Numbered from the stretch's first letter, positions 25,993 to 34,165 are shown. The stretch is DNA of 37,118 nucleotides from Saprospiraceae bacterium (GCA_019694295.1 JAIBCG010000027.1:1-37118), one strand, 5' to 3'. Numbers and translations: made by a program. The notes: generated by a model not told the origin, from the sequence alone.

Positions 25993-28533
25993 ATGAAAAA
26001 GACCTTGTTTGTCATAACGGCTATTTTAGTATGCTTGACAGGTATCAGCCAACCTACTTCCTTTGCTCCGCGTGGGATGGGTGGCGGTGGTGCCATGTTT
26101 TTTCCAAGCATCAACCCTTACAATGAAGATGAGTATTATGTAGCCTCCGATTTGTCGGCCATGTTTCACAGTACCGATTATGGGAAGTCATACGACCAGG
26201 TAGATTTTCAGAAGCTTCAGGTAGGCGGCAATTCTACTTACGAATTTACAAATGATCCGATGATAGCATACTGTAATTTTAATGATGGCAATGACGGCTA
26301 TCCTGTTAAAACATCCGATGGTGGAGTAACCTGGAGTCGGCTCATGGCTTATGATGTTGAAAATTATGGAGGGATCTATTCCATGAAGGCAAATATTTAT
26401 AATGTTTCGCAATTATTAGTAAGTGCTTATGGCGATATTCTTTTCTCGAATAATGGAGGTGCTAGCTTCAGTACGGTGAAAAGCGCTGATGACAATGGTG
26501 CCGGACTGATCATGGGAGGCGTATTCTGGGACGGAAGCAACATATACATTGGTACCAATGATGGTCTTATTGTGTCGAACAATGGTGGTAACTCCTTTAC
26601 AGTGATGCCCACCACCGGAATTCCTGCCAATGAGCGTATTTGGAGTTTTGCTGCTGCAAAGGAAGGCGGTATTACTAAGTTTGTGTGTATAACTGCTGAT
26701 GTAGCCGATGTGTACAATGGTGTAGCACCGTGGGACTATTATGATTTCGCCAAAGGAGTGTATGTGATGGACAATGTATCCGGCTTATGGCAATCTGTTT
26801 CAACGGGCATAGATTTTAGTGCCGACTTCATTATGTATGCTGCCATGGCATATAACGATATTGACCGTATATATTTGGGAGGGGCAGATGACAATACTGG
26901 TGGGCCATTGGTTTTTAAGTCAGAAAATGGAGGAAGCACCTGGGCAAAGGTCTTCAATACGGTCAATAATGCCAACATTATCACAGGCTGGGAGGGGCAT
27001 GGCGGCGACAAGACATGGGGCTGGAGCGAGAACTGCTTCGGACTGACAGTAGCACCGTTTAATTCTGCGAGAGTGATGTTCGGTAACTTCAGCAATGTAC
27101 AGCTGACTTCAGACGGTGGACTCACATGGAGGCAGGCTTATGTCGGGCAAGCGGACGAGAACCCAGCCGGGCAAGCAACACCCAAGAACAAACCCTATCA
27201 CAGCATCGGGCTCGAGAATACTACGTGCTGGCAGGTGTTTTGGCAGAATGCAAGTACCATGATGGGTTGTTACAGCGACATAGGTGGAATAAGAAGTGTG
27301 GACGCAGGTAAGAGCTGGGGATACCAATACTCCGGCTTTGGTGTCAATACGGTGTATAGGATGGTTAAAGACGTAAATGGCAATATGTTTGCCGGGTGTT
27401 CGAATATTCATGATATGTATCAGAGTACGCGTCTGTCGGATGCACTGCTTGATGCCAATGATGCAAACGGTAAAATCGTATATTCAACTAATGATGGTGC
27501 TACCTGGGCTACCTTGCACAGTTTCAATCATCCGGTATTCTGGTTGGCAACAGACCCGAACAAGCCCAATACCATGTATGCCTCGGTGATACATTATGGT
27601 GGTACTCAAGGTGCACAGCAGGGTGGCATCTATAAAACGGATAACCTGAATGCTCTTGCAGGTTCTGTCTGGACAAAACTACCCAACCCACCAAGGACGG
27701 AAGGGCATCCGGCATGTATTGAAGTGTTGAATGACGGAAAAGTAGTCTGTACATTTTCGGGTAGGAGGAATCCGCAAGGGGTATTTACGGCATCTTCGGG
27801 TGTATTTGTTTATGATCCGGTGTTGGGTACGTGGGCTGATGTGAGCCACAGCTCGATGTATTATTGGACGAAGGACATCATCATCGACCCGAATGATCCT
27901 GCACAGAACACTTGGTACGTGTGTGTGTTCAGTGGTTGGGGCGGGCCACCGAATGGACTTGGCGGACTTTTTAAGACTACTGACCGCGGACTAAGTTGGA
28001 CAAAACTCACCGGCACAGACTTCGACCGTGTGACATCACTTACGTTCAACCCTCTCAAACTGAATGAGGCTTACCTCACGACAGAGACGCAGGGATTGTG
28101 GGTGTCGCAGAATATGAATCAGCCAATACCGGACTGGACGCTTGTGGAGAGTTATCCGTTTAGGCAGCCGGAGCGCGTGTACTTTAATCCTTACAACCAG
28201 AAAGAAATGTGGGTGTCGAGCTTCGGCAACGGCATGAAGGTAGGGGAAATAACGACCAAAGCTGATGAACAAATACCGAACAATCAAATAAGTGGGACAG
28301 AGATATTCCCGAATCCGGCTGGAGATTTTGTCAACATAAGACAGACAAATGGTAAACAGCCCAAAAAAGGATTCATAAGAATATTGAATGCTGCCGGTAG
28401 CGAAATGAAAGTAGTGGAATACAATGGAGGCACCACACGTGTGGATGTATCCGGTCTTATAGCCGGTGTATATTACTGTGAGTTACGAGATGGAGTACAC
28501 ATACTGGCTGGCGGAAAATTCGTAAAGGAATGA
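25993..28533 (+). CDS. T9SS-secreted Asp-box (BNR/sortilin-like) beta-propeller protein
   Basis: 846 residues from ATG 25993 (MKKTLFVITAILVCLTGISQ, signal peptide). The body consists of many Asp-box turns of the form S/T-x-D/N-x-G-x-x-W/F: TSDGGVTW, SNNGGASF, SNNGGNSF, SENGGSTW, TSDGGLTW, SVDAGKSW, STNDGATW and TTDRGLSW. This fits one or two beta-propellers of the sialidase/xyloglucanase/Vps10 superfamily. The last ~83 residues (about 764-846) are a T9SS type A C-terminal sorting domain: EIFPNPAGDFVNI, GFIRILNAAGSEM, VDVSGLIAGVYYCEL and GGKFVKE. It is therefore exported across the outer membrane and probably attached to the cell surface. I see no catalytic residues I can identify confidently; glycan binding or hydrolysis is a guess from the fold. 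Confidence 0.9.
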   Translation: MKKTLFVITAILVCLTGISQPTSFAPRGMGGGGAMFFPSINPYNEDEYYVASDLSAMFHSTDYGKSYDQVDFQKLQVGGNSTYEFTNDPMIAYCNFNDGNDGYPVKTSDGGVTWSRLMAYDVENYGGIYSMKANIYNVSQLLVSAYGDILFSNNGGASFSTVKSADDNGAGLIMGGVFWDGSNIYIGTNDGLIVSNNGGNSFTVMPTTGIPANERIWSFAAAKEGGITKFVCITADVADVYNGVAPWDYYDFAKGVYVMDNVSGLWQSVSTGIDFSADFIMYAAMAYNDIDRIYLGGADDNTGGPLVFKSENGGSTWAKVFNTVNNANIITGWEGHGGDKTWGWSENCFGLTVAPFNSARVMFGNFSNVQLTSDGGLTWRQAYVGQADENPAGQATPKNKPYHSIGLENTTCWQVFWQNASTMMGCYSDIGGIRSVDAGKSWGYQYSGFGVNTVYRMVKDVNGNMFAGCSNIHDMYQSTRLSDALLDANDANGKIVYSTNDGATWATLHSFNHPVFWLATDPNKPNTMYASVIHYGGTQGAQQGGIYKTDNLNALAGSVWTKLPNPPRTEGHPACIEVLNDGKVVCTFSGRRNPQGVFTASSGVFVYDPVLGTWADVSHSSMYYWTKDIIIDPNDPAQNTWYVCVFSGWGGPPNGLGGLFKTTDRGLSWTKLTGTDFDRVTSLTFNPLKLNEAYLTTETQGLWVSQNMNQPIPDWTLVESYPFRQPERVYFNPYNQKEMWVSSFGNGMKVGEITTKADEQIPNNQISGTEIFPNPAGDFVNIRQTNGKQPKKGFIRILNAAGSEMKVVEYNGGTTRVDVSGLIAGVYYCELRDGVHILAGGKFVKE

Positions 28534-28576
28534 GTTGTGATTTATTTTTAAATACTTGAATGTAATGTTTGGGACA

Positions 28577-29128
28577 ATGGACCTTCTACAGATAGAAACC
28601 AGTCGGCTGATATTGAAAAAGTTGGTGCCGCAGGATTTTGTTTATATTTTTACGCATTGTGATGAGGCAGCCATACGCCGGTTACTAGGACATGAGACCG
28701 ATGAGGAGTTCGTGCGTGAACGGGAGAAGTTTGAAAGTGGCTATACTTCTTTCAGGAGTTCGTTTGTGTTTTTTCAGCTAATAGAAAAATCTTCGATGCG
28801 GATAATAGGTGGTGCCGGGTTTCATAACTGGTATGCCGAACATAGGCGTGCGGAGTTGGGTTACATGTTGAAGCATGATACGGACAAGCAGGCAGGATAT
28901 ATGAGTGAAGCATTGGCGGTGATAGTGCCTTATGGATACAATGAAATGGAACTCAACCGAATAGAAGCTTATGTAAGCCCGATGAATGTGCCCTCACTCC
29001 GTATAATGGAAAAATTTGGGTTTACGAGAGAAGGTCTGCTGAGGGAACATTACAAGACAGCTGAAAAGATAGATGATTCGGTGGTGTTTTCATTGTTGAG
29101 GGGCGAATACAAAGGTGGAGTGAGTTGA
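28577..29128 (+). CDS. GNAT N-acetyltransferase (RimJ/RimL type)
   Basis: About 183 residues. It has the RimJ/RimL layout: IETSRLILKKLVPQDF at the start, FQLIEKSSMRIIGGAGFHNW (strand beta4), HRRAELGYML, the acetyl-CoA pyrophosphate loop region DKQAGYMSEALAVIVPYGYNEM, then ELNRIEAYVSPMNVPSLRIMEKFGFTREGLLREHY. The family acetylates N-termini of ribosomal proteins or small-molecule amines; the substrate here is unknown. The ATG at 28577 puts five residues before IETSRL, as in relatives. An ATG at 28565 or a TTG at 28556 are alternatives. It follows the T9SS protein by about 43 bases with no terminator between, so some read-through is likely. Confidence 0.88.
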   Translation: MDLLQIETSRLILKKLVPQDFVYIFTHCDEAAIRRLLGHETDEEFVREREKFESGYTSFRSSFVFFQLIEKSSMRIIGGAGFHNWYAEHRRAELGYMLKHDTDKQAGYMSEALAVIVPYGYNEMELNRIEAYVSPMNVPSLRIMEKFGFTREGLLREHYKTAEKIDDSVVFSLLRGEYKGGVS

Positions 29129-29204
29129 GCATGTTGGATGAAATGAGTAAAGAGTTTAATTTTTGGAGAAATAAATATGTATCATGTGGTAGTAAAAATG
29201 CGCG

Positions 29205-29270
29205 TGAAGGATAGAAGCCGGCACGAAGTAAGGCGGATAGCCTGACCCGACAGGGGCACGCCCAAGTCAT
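29205..29270. repeat. GC-rich structured intergenic element
   Basis: A short island, markedly more GC-rich than its surroundings, between the convergent ends of the GNAT and yggS genes. It contains CCTG/CAGG with loop ACCCGA, an adjoining GGG/CCC hairpin (GGGGCACGCCC), GCC..GGC pairing, and GGATAG twice (in AAGGATAGAAGCC and GCGGATAGCC). Strings of this kind (minus strand GGGCGTGCCCCTGTCGGGTC) recur, as I remember, between genes in other Bacteroidota genomes. That is recollection, not a search result. Any 82-residue frame across it on the minus strand is probably spurious. Confidence 0.45.
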
Positions 29271-29286
29271 AAAAAAGAGCTACCGA

Positions 29287-30003
29287 TCATTGTTTTTCGT
29301 TCCAGTAATAGCTGTCGGGAAAGGGGCGGGTGCCGAAAATGGCAGTGCCGACGCGGATGATGGTAGCACCTTCTTCGATAGCCGTCTCGAGGTCGTTACT
29401 CATGCCCATGGAGAGTTCGTGAGCAGGGATGCCGGAGTTGAGGATTTGATGTTGAATATTCTTCAGCAGGCGGAAGCATTTGCGCACTTGTAGAGGATCG
29501 GCAGAGAATAGGCCGATGGTCATGAGACCTTTGATGCGGAGGCGGTCGAACTGTGCGATGCCCTTGGCGAATGTAGTGGCTGTGGAAGGATCAGCACCAA
29601 ATTTGCTTGCTTCGAAAGATGTGTTGAACTGGAGGAAGATGTCGATGCTGCGGTCTTCGTATTCGAGGCGTTTTTGGAGTTTTTCGGCGAGGCTGATGCG
29701 GTCAACAGACTGTATGCAAGAGACATAGCGGATGACATCATTGACTTTGTTGGTCTGCAGGTGGCCGATGAAGTGCGACTGGTGCGGAATGTGGCTGAGC
29801 GCGGTAGATTTTTCTTTCAGTTCCTGCACTTTGTTTTCGCCGATGAGTGTTTCGCCGGCTTCGAGTGCGGTGATGATAGAGGCAGGTGCTATTGTTTTGG
29901 TAGCGAGCAGGAGTTTTACTTCGGCAGGATTACGGTCTGCGAGGGTGCATGCCTGAATCATTCTTTGGCGAATGAGTTGTATGTTGGTAAGTATCCGGTT
30001 CAT
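29287..30003 (-). CDS. yggS: YggS/PLPBP-family pyridoxal-phosphate homeostasis protein
   Basis: 238 residues, a single alanine-racemase-like TIM barrel without the C-terminal racemase domain. PLP is expected on Lys36 (VKLLLATKTI). Other signatures are GENKVQELKEK, HFIGHLQTNK, VNTS-like FLQFNTSFEASKFG, GLMTIG, LSMGMSNDLETAIEEGATIIRVGTAIFG. The family buffers free PLP and affects vitamin B6 and amino/keto-acid balance; it has no known catalytic reaction. Its start overlaps the MarR gene stop as ATGA (30000-30003), so the two are translationally coupled, making it the last gene of a DUF2024-marR-yggS operon. Confidence 0.95.
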   Translation of the reverse strand: MNRILTNIQLIRQRMIQACTLADRNPAEVKLLLATKTIAPASIITALEAGETLIGENKVQELKEKSTALSHIPHQSHFIGHLQTNKVNDVIRYVSCIQSVDRISLAEKLQKRLEYEDRSIDIFLQFNTSFEASKFGADPSTATTFAKGIAQFDRLRIKGLMTIGLFSADPLQVRKCFRLLKNIQHQILNSGIPAHELSMGMSNDLETAIEEGATIIRVGTAIFGTRPFPDSYYWNEKQ

Positions 30004-30602
30004 ACGACAGAGGCGTGTTCAGGGCAATCGAGGCGAATCTGGCCGGTAGTCAGTTGGGCATTTATGAGGCTGCAGTAGTGTTTTCCTTCGGTTGCGCGAT
30101 AATGTGAGCAAGTGTAGCACATACGTTGTACGGTGATGATACCATTGCGATTGAGGTCGTAGATGAGTGAAGTAAGGCCAGACAGCATAGCTTGTTTTTG
30201 ATTGTCAGGTAGTTTCGACAAAGGTGTTTCGATGGCAGTTGAAAATGCTGCTGCATGAGTAGCAATGTTGTGACCTTTGGCAGTAAGCTTGATGGTATAG
30301 CTGCGCGAGTCGGCAGGATTGTCGTGTTTTTCGACCAGTTTTTTTTCTTTCAGAACCTTTATGCTGTCACTGATAGTTGGTTTGGTCATGTTGAACTCAC
30401 GTGCGAGGTAGCTTACCGAGCATTTTGCTTGATCATGGTAAGCGAGAAAGATGAGTAGTTGGATCTGTATGGTGCTGAGGTTGTAGGCCTTGCTTTCGTT
30501 CCATAGCAAAACGCGGAAGGCTTCGGCAATCCGCTCCAAAGCCACCACGATTTTGCTTTCGGTGAGATGATTTTGTGTGTTTGGGTCAAATGGAGATGGC
30601 AT
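30000..30602 (-). CDS. MarR-family regulator with a four-cysteine C-terminal extension
   Basis: 200 residues. The winged helix-turn-helix (about 44-110) is typical of MarR: TIQIQLLIFLAYHDQAKCSV, SYLAREFNMTKPTISDSIKVLKEKKLVE and DPADSRSYTIKLTAKG (wing with the conserved D-x-R-S). After the dimerisation helix, an extension carries Cys162, Cys165, Cys177 and Cys193 (CYTCSHY, HYCSLI, LDCPEH), spacing C-x2-C-x11-C-x15-C. This arrangement could hold zinc or an iron-sulfur cluster and let the regulator sense metal or oxidants; that is inference. The ATG directly abuts the DUF2024 stop, and the stop overlaps yggS. Confidence 0.9.
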   Translation of the reverse strand: MPSPFDPNTQNHLTESKIVVALERIAEAFRVLLWNESKAYNLSTIQIQLLIFLAYHDQAKCSVSYLAREFNMTKPTISDSIKVLKEKKLVEKHDNPADSRSYTIKLTAKGHNIATHAAAFSTAIETPLSKLPDNQKQAMLSGLTSLIYDLNRNGIITVQRMCYTCSHYRATEGKHYCSLINAQLTTGQIRLDCPEHASVV

Positions 30603-30866
30603 TTAGTTGCAGTTTTCCATTTCGTAAATATAATATCCTTGTTGGGCAATGGGTTCTTCCCATGCTTTTCTGACCGATTCGATGTGGCAGAAGCTGCATT
30701 CCTTGGCCGTAAGTGCTTGGTTTTCTTGCCCTTTGGTTTTGAGATACGCTCTGCCGAAGGCGTGGATGGTTGATTCGTCTCTGACATGATCGGGAGCAAT
30801 AATATCAAAGTGCATGATGCTTCCGTCTTTTTTGGTGACATAAGTGTCCCACACTGCTACTTTCAT
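30603..30866 (-). CDS. DUF2024 family protein
   Basis: 87 residues beginning MKVAVWDTYVTKKDGSIMHFDIIAP. It has the family's compact alpha/beta form and the conserved ECSFCHIE motif (Cys57, Cys60, His61), a CxxCH that could bind metal. No function is established as far as I know. The stop codon is immediately followed by the marR start, with no spacer. A full Bacteroidota promoter (-33 and -7) lies 39-69 bases upstream of the start, so this is the first gene of the DUF2024-marR-yggS operon. There is no signal peptide; the protein is cytoplasmic. Confidence 0.92.
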   Translation of the reverse strand: MKVAVWDTYVTKKDGSIMHFDIIAPDHVRDESTIHAFGRAYLKTKGQENQALTAKECSFCHIESVRKAWEEPIAQQGYYIYEMENCN

Positions 30867-30904
30867 TTTTGTATGTTTGATGGTGAAAAAAAATGAATGT
30901 CCTG

Positions 30905-30935
30905 CAAAGTTAACAACTAAACGCTGCAGGACAAA
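30905..30935 (-). promoter_or_regulatory. Complete Bacteroidota promoter (TTTG-N19-TAACTTTG) of the DUF2024-marR-yggS operon
   Basis: On the minus strand TTTG (30932-30935) is followed after 19 bases by TAACTTTG (30905-30912) and then C. Both boxes and the spacing fit the phylum consensus TTTG-N17-23-TAnnTTTG. The -33 box lies just past the stop codon of the upstream thioredoxin-like gene, so the operon can be transcribed independently of it. Confidence 0.8.
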
Positions 30936-30939
30936 TTAT

Positions 30940-31173
30940 TCAAGCTTTGACATCTTCCATTGAGGCACCAAAGTTGAGGTGGAGTACATTGCCATTAGGC
31001 GTTACAAGGGCTGGTACTGATTTTACGCCGAGTTTTTCGGCTTCGCTGATGCGATTTTTTTGTTCGCCAAGGTGAACGATTTCTACATTGTCACTGCCTA
31101 TGAGTGAAACGATGTCGTGTTCTGCGCTTACACATACAGAACAGCCGGCGTGGTAAAATACGGGTTTGTTCAT
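30940..31173 (-). CDS. Small thioredoxin/glutaredoxin-like protein
   Basis: 77 residues. The active-site CxxC is Cys11-Ser-Val-Cys14 (FYHAGCSVCVSAE), and the cis-proline is in KSVPALV (Pro54), the classic thioredoxin-fold pair. At 77 residues it resembles the shortest glutaredoxin/NrdH-like proteins. There is no signal peptide, so it is cytoplasmic. Likely role: dithiol-disulfide exchange with a partner protein. It has its own full promoter and lies directly upstream of the DUF2024-marR-yggS operon on the same strand. A functional link with those cysteine-rich proteins is plausible. Confidence 0.9.
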   Translation of the reverse strand: MNKPVFYHAGCSVCVSAEHDIVSLIGSDNVEIVHLGEQKNRISEAEKLGVKSVPALVTPNGNVLHLNFGASMEDVKA

Positions 31174-31212
31174 TTTTTAGAAGATTTAAATGTTTAGGCA
31201 AAATTGATTCTG

Positions 31213-31244
31213 CAAATATAGTAAGGAATCCTAACAAAAACAAA
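31213..31244 (-). promoter_or_regulatory. Complete Bacteroidota promoter (TTTG-N20-TATATTTG) of the thioredoxin-like gene
   Basis: On the minus strand TTTG (31241-31244) is followed after 20 bases by TATATTTG (31213-31220), an exact TAnnTTTG. The start codon of the thioredoxin-like gene (31173) is 39 bases downstream. Confidence 0.78.
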
Positions 31245-31287
31245 TAAATCTTTTTTATTCGACAATTTTTTTTAAAATAGTACTTGT

Positions 31288-34083
31288 TTAATGAGCTTCG
31301 AGCCAGTTTTGGCCACGGCCGATACCTACTTCAATGGGTACTTTCAGACTTGGTATGGCATGAATCATTTTATTGCGAATCAGTTCTGACACCTTATCTG
31401 CTTCTGACACCGGCACATCGAAGACCAATTCGTCGTGAACCTGGAGTATCATTTTTGTTTTGAAATTGCTTTCAGACAATGCTTTTTGGATGTTGATCAT
31501 TGCTATTTTAATCATATCAGCTGCGGAGCCTTGAACGGGAGAGTTGATAGCCATTCGTTCGGCATTGGAGCGGGCGAGTGAATTACGTGAATCGATATCG
31601 CGCAAGTATCTTCTTCTGCCAAGTAAAGTAGTGACGTATCCGTTTTTGCGGGCGAACTCTACGGTATTGTCCATGTAGGCTTTGAGGTCTTTGTATTGGT
31701 TGAAGTATTGGTCAATGAGTTCTTTTGCTTCTGCTCGTTTTATTTTGAGTTGTTGAGAGAGGTTGGTGGCTCCGGCGCCGTAGATGATACTGAAGTTGAC
31801 GGTTTTGGCATTGCGGCGTTGGTCGGATGTTACTTCATGAAGCGGAACGCCATAGACCTTAGCGGCGGTAGCTGCGTGGATGTCCTGGTTAGCCTGGAAG
31901 GCTTCGAGCATAGCTTGTTCGCCGGCCATTTCGGCGATGAGGCGGAGTTCTATCTGCGAGTAGTCGGCAGAGATGAGCAGGTGGTTTTCGTCACGTGGTA
32001 TGAATGCTTTTCTTATGTGCCTGCCTGCTTCGTCGCGGATGGGTATGTTTTGCAGGTTGGGATTTTCGGAGCTTAGTCTGCCTGTGGCGGTACGAGCCTG
32101 ATTGAATGAGCTGTGGATTCTACCGGTTTTGGGGTTTATCATATTGGGGAGTGCATCCACGTAGGTTGATTTCAGTTTGCTGAGTTTGCGGTGTTCGAGA
32201 ATGGTATTGACGAAATCGAATTCGTAGGAGAGTTCGGTGAGTTTTTCTTCATCGGTGCTGTATTGGCCGCTGGCAGTTTTTTTCCAGCGGTAGGGTATCT
32301 TCATTCTGTCGAACAATATTTCACCCACTTGTTTTGGCGATGCTATGTTGAATCTTGAACCGGCTTGTTTGTATATTTCAGATTCTTTTTCCAGGATTTG
32401 TTTTTCGAGCACTTTCGAATAATCGTAGAGCAACTGTCGGTCTATTTTTACACCTTCGTATTCCATTTCGGCGAGTACTTGGATGAGGGGCACTTCTATA
32501 TCGTGGTAGATGTTGGATGTAGCATTTTTCTTCATGAGGGCAATCATTTCATCCTTGAGTTGCCAAGCGATATCTGCATCTTCGGCTGCGTAGTCAGACA
32601 CTTGTTGAGGGTCAACATCGCGCATGTTCAGTTGTTTGACACCTTTGCCGATAAGGTCTTCGATGGGTACCATTTTGTAATTGAGATAAGCTTCGGCAAG
32701 GTAGTCGAGTTTGTGTCGCATTTCGGGTTCGCAGACGTAGTGTGCTATCATGGTGTCGAATATCGGACCGCGGATGTTGATGCCGTGCCATTTCATAATC
32801 AGGAAATCGTACTTGATGTTCTGGCCTATTTTTTCAATATTCGGGTTTTCGAGTACCGGTCTGAAGTGCTCAATTCGTTTTAGGGCATCCGATTTATTGG
32901 CAGGAACGGGTACGTAATAGCCTTCATGGGCTGCAAAGGAAAACGACATACCCACGAGTTCGGCTTCATTTGGGTCTATTCCGGTTGTTTCTGTATCGAA
33001 AGAGAAAGATTTTTGCATACTGAGCTTGCTTACCAGCATGTTTATTAGTGCGTCGTCATCACAAAGTGTATAGTGGTGTGTGGTATTGCTTATGTTGTTG
33101 GAGGCGATGGTATATTCAGGTTTTGTTTCGGGTTCTTCTTTTGCAACAGTAGCTACCGTATTTCCGAACAGATCTGCCTGTACACCAGGAGTTCCGGCAC
33201 TGGTTTCATTTTGGCCGAGTATTTCGCGAGCGAGCGTTCTGAACTCAAGTTCTTTGAATAGTTCGGAGAGTTTATCTTTGTCAAATTCAGATATTTCATA
33301 TTCTTTTTCATCAAACTGAATGGGTACGTTGAGTTCGATGGTAGCCAGTTGTTTTGACAGCATACCTTGAGCGGCGTAGTTTTCTACTATTTCCTTTTGT
33401 TTGCCCTTTAGTTTGTCGGTATTTTGTATGAGGTTTTCGACAGAGCCGAATTCTTGTATGAGTTTGGAGGCAGTTTTTTCGCCTATGCCCGGCAAGCCCG
33501 GAATGTTGTCAACACTGTCACCCATCAGGCCGAGGATGTCTATAACCTGTTCCGGTCGTTGTATTCCCCAGTTTTGGGTTATTTCTTCAACGCCGAGGAT
33601 TTCTACCTCATTTCCTTGGCGGCCCGGTTTGTACATTTTGATGTTTTCTTCTACCAGCTGGCCGTAGTCTTTATCCGGTGTTACCATGAATACTGTATAT
33701 CCTTGTCTGGCTGCCTGCTTGGCAATCGTACCGATGACGTCATCTGCTTCGTAATTTTCTACTGCCATGATGGGTATGTTCATTGCCTTGAGGATATCGA
33801 TTACCTTTGGTACGGCATAGGTAATATCTTCGGGTTGGGCATCGCGGTTGGCCTTGTAAGGTTCGTACATTTTGTGTCTGAAAGTGTCAGAATACAGGTC
33901 GAATGCTGCAGCGATGTGAGTTGGTTTCCTGTTTTTGATGAGGTCCCATACGGTACGCATAAATCCGCTTACTGCAGATACGTTTTGTCCTTTTGAGTTG
34001 ATGAGTGGTCTGGAGATAAAAGCATAATGAGCCCTGTAAACGAGTGCATGGCCATCCAACAGATACAGTATTTTTTCTGACAT
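31288..34083 (-). CDS. polA: DNA polymerase I (5' nuclease, 3'-5' exonuclease and polymerase)
   Basis: 931 residues with all three activities. The 5' nuclease domain (about 1-290) has YEADDVIGTIAK, MVTPDKDYGQL and LGLMGDSVDNIPGLPGIGEKTA. After a linker, the proofreading exonuclease (about 335-530) keeps its metal ligands in SFDTETTGID (Asp363, Glu365), so proofreading should be active. The polymerase domain has RLSSENPNLQNIPIR, motif A DYSQIELRLIAEMAG, motif B RRNAKTVNFSIIYGAG and motif C QVHDELVFDV. The length matches E. coli Pol I (928). Role: gap filling, RNA-primer removal and excision repair. It is monocistronic; a MITE-like repeat sits 83 bp upstream of its start codon. Confidence 0.98.
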   Translation of the reverse strand: MSEKILYLLDGHALVYRAHYAFISRPLINSKGQNVSAVSGFMRTVWDLIKNRKPTHIAAAFDLYSDTFRHKMYEPYKANRDAQPEDITYAVPKVIDILKAMNIPIMAVENYEADDVIGTIAKQAARQGYTVFMVTPDKDYGQLVEENIKMYKPGRQGNEVEILGVEEITQNWGIQRPEQVIDILGLMGDSVDNIPGLPGIGEKTASKLIQEFGSVENLIQNTDKLKGKQKEIVENYAAQGMLSKQLATIELNVPIQFDEKEYEISEFDKDKLSELFKELEFRTLAREILGQNETSAGTPGVQADLFGNTVATVAKEEPETKPEYTIASNNISNTTHHYTLCDDDALINMLVSKLSMQKSFSFDTETTGIDPNEAELVGMSFSFAAHEGYYVPVPANKSDALKRIEHFRPVLENPNIEKIGQNIKYDFLIMKWHGINIRGPIFDTMIAHYVCEPEMRHKLDYLAEAYLNYKMVPIEDLIGKGVKQLNMRDVDPQQVSDYAAEDADIAWQLKDEMIALMKKNATSNIYHDIEVPLIQVLAEMEYEGVKIDRQLLYDYSKVLEKQILEKESEIYKQAGSRFNIASPKQVGEILFDRMKIPYRWKKTASGQYSTDEEKLTELSYEFDFVNTILEHRKLSKLKSTYVDALPNMINPKTGRIHSSFNQARTATGRLSSENPNLQNIPIRDEAGRHIRKAFIPRDENHLLISADYSQIELRLIAEMAGEQAMLEAFQANQDIHAATAAKVYGVPLHEVTSDQRRNAKTVNFSIIYGAGATNLSQQLKIKRAEAKELIDQYFNQYKDLKAYMDNTVEFARKNGYVTTLLGRRRYLRDIDSRNSLARSNAERMAINSPVQGSAADMIKIAMINIQKALSESNFKTKMILQVHDELVFDVPVSEADKVSELIRNKMIHAIPSLKVPIEVGIGRGQNWLEAH

Positions 34084-34165
34084 TGCCGTAATTTTTGAAA
34101 GGTGAAGTTACTGATATTGTCAGTTATATTAAGAGACCAAGCAAAATTTGTGCTTAAAATAATTC

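Noticed and set aside
29022..29270. 82-codon minus-strand frame across the GC-rich island
   Set aside because: It runs into the GNAT gene antisense and its first half is just the translation of the structured repeat; treated as DNA/RNA element, not protein.
30413..30841. 142-codon minus-strand frame overlapping marR and DUF2024
   Set aside because: It is out of frame with two recognisable genes; composition is Ser/Thr/Lys-rich with no domain.
31696..33996. Several long open frames on the plus strand opposite polA
   Set aside because: They are antisense to a complete, well-conserved polA and their translations (Phe/Tyr/Val-rich, no motif) look like reverse-strand shadows.
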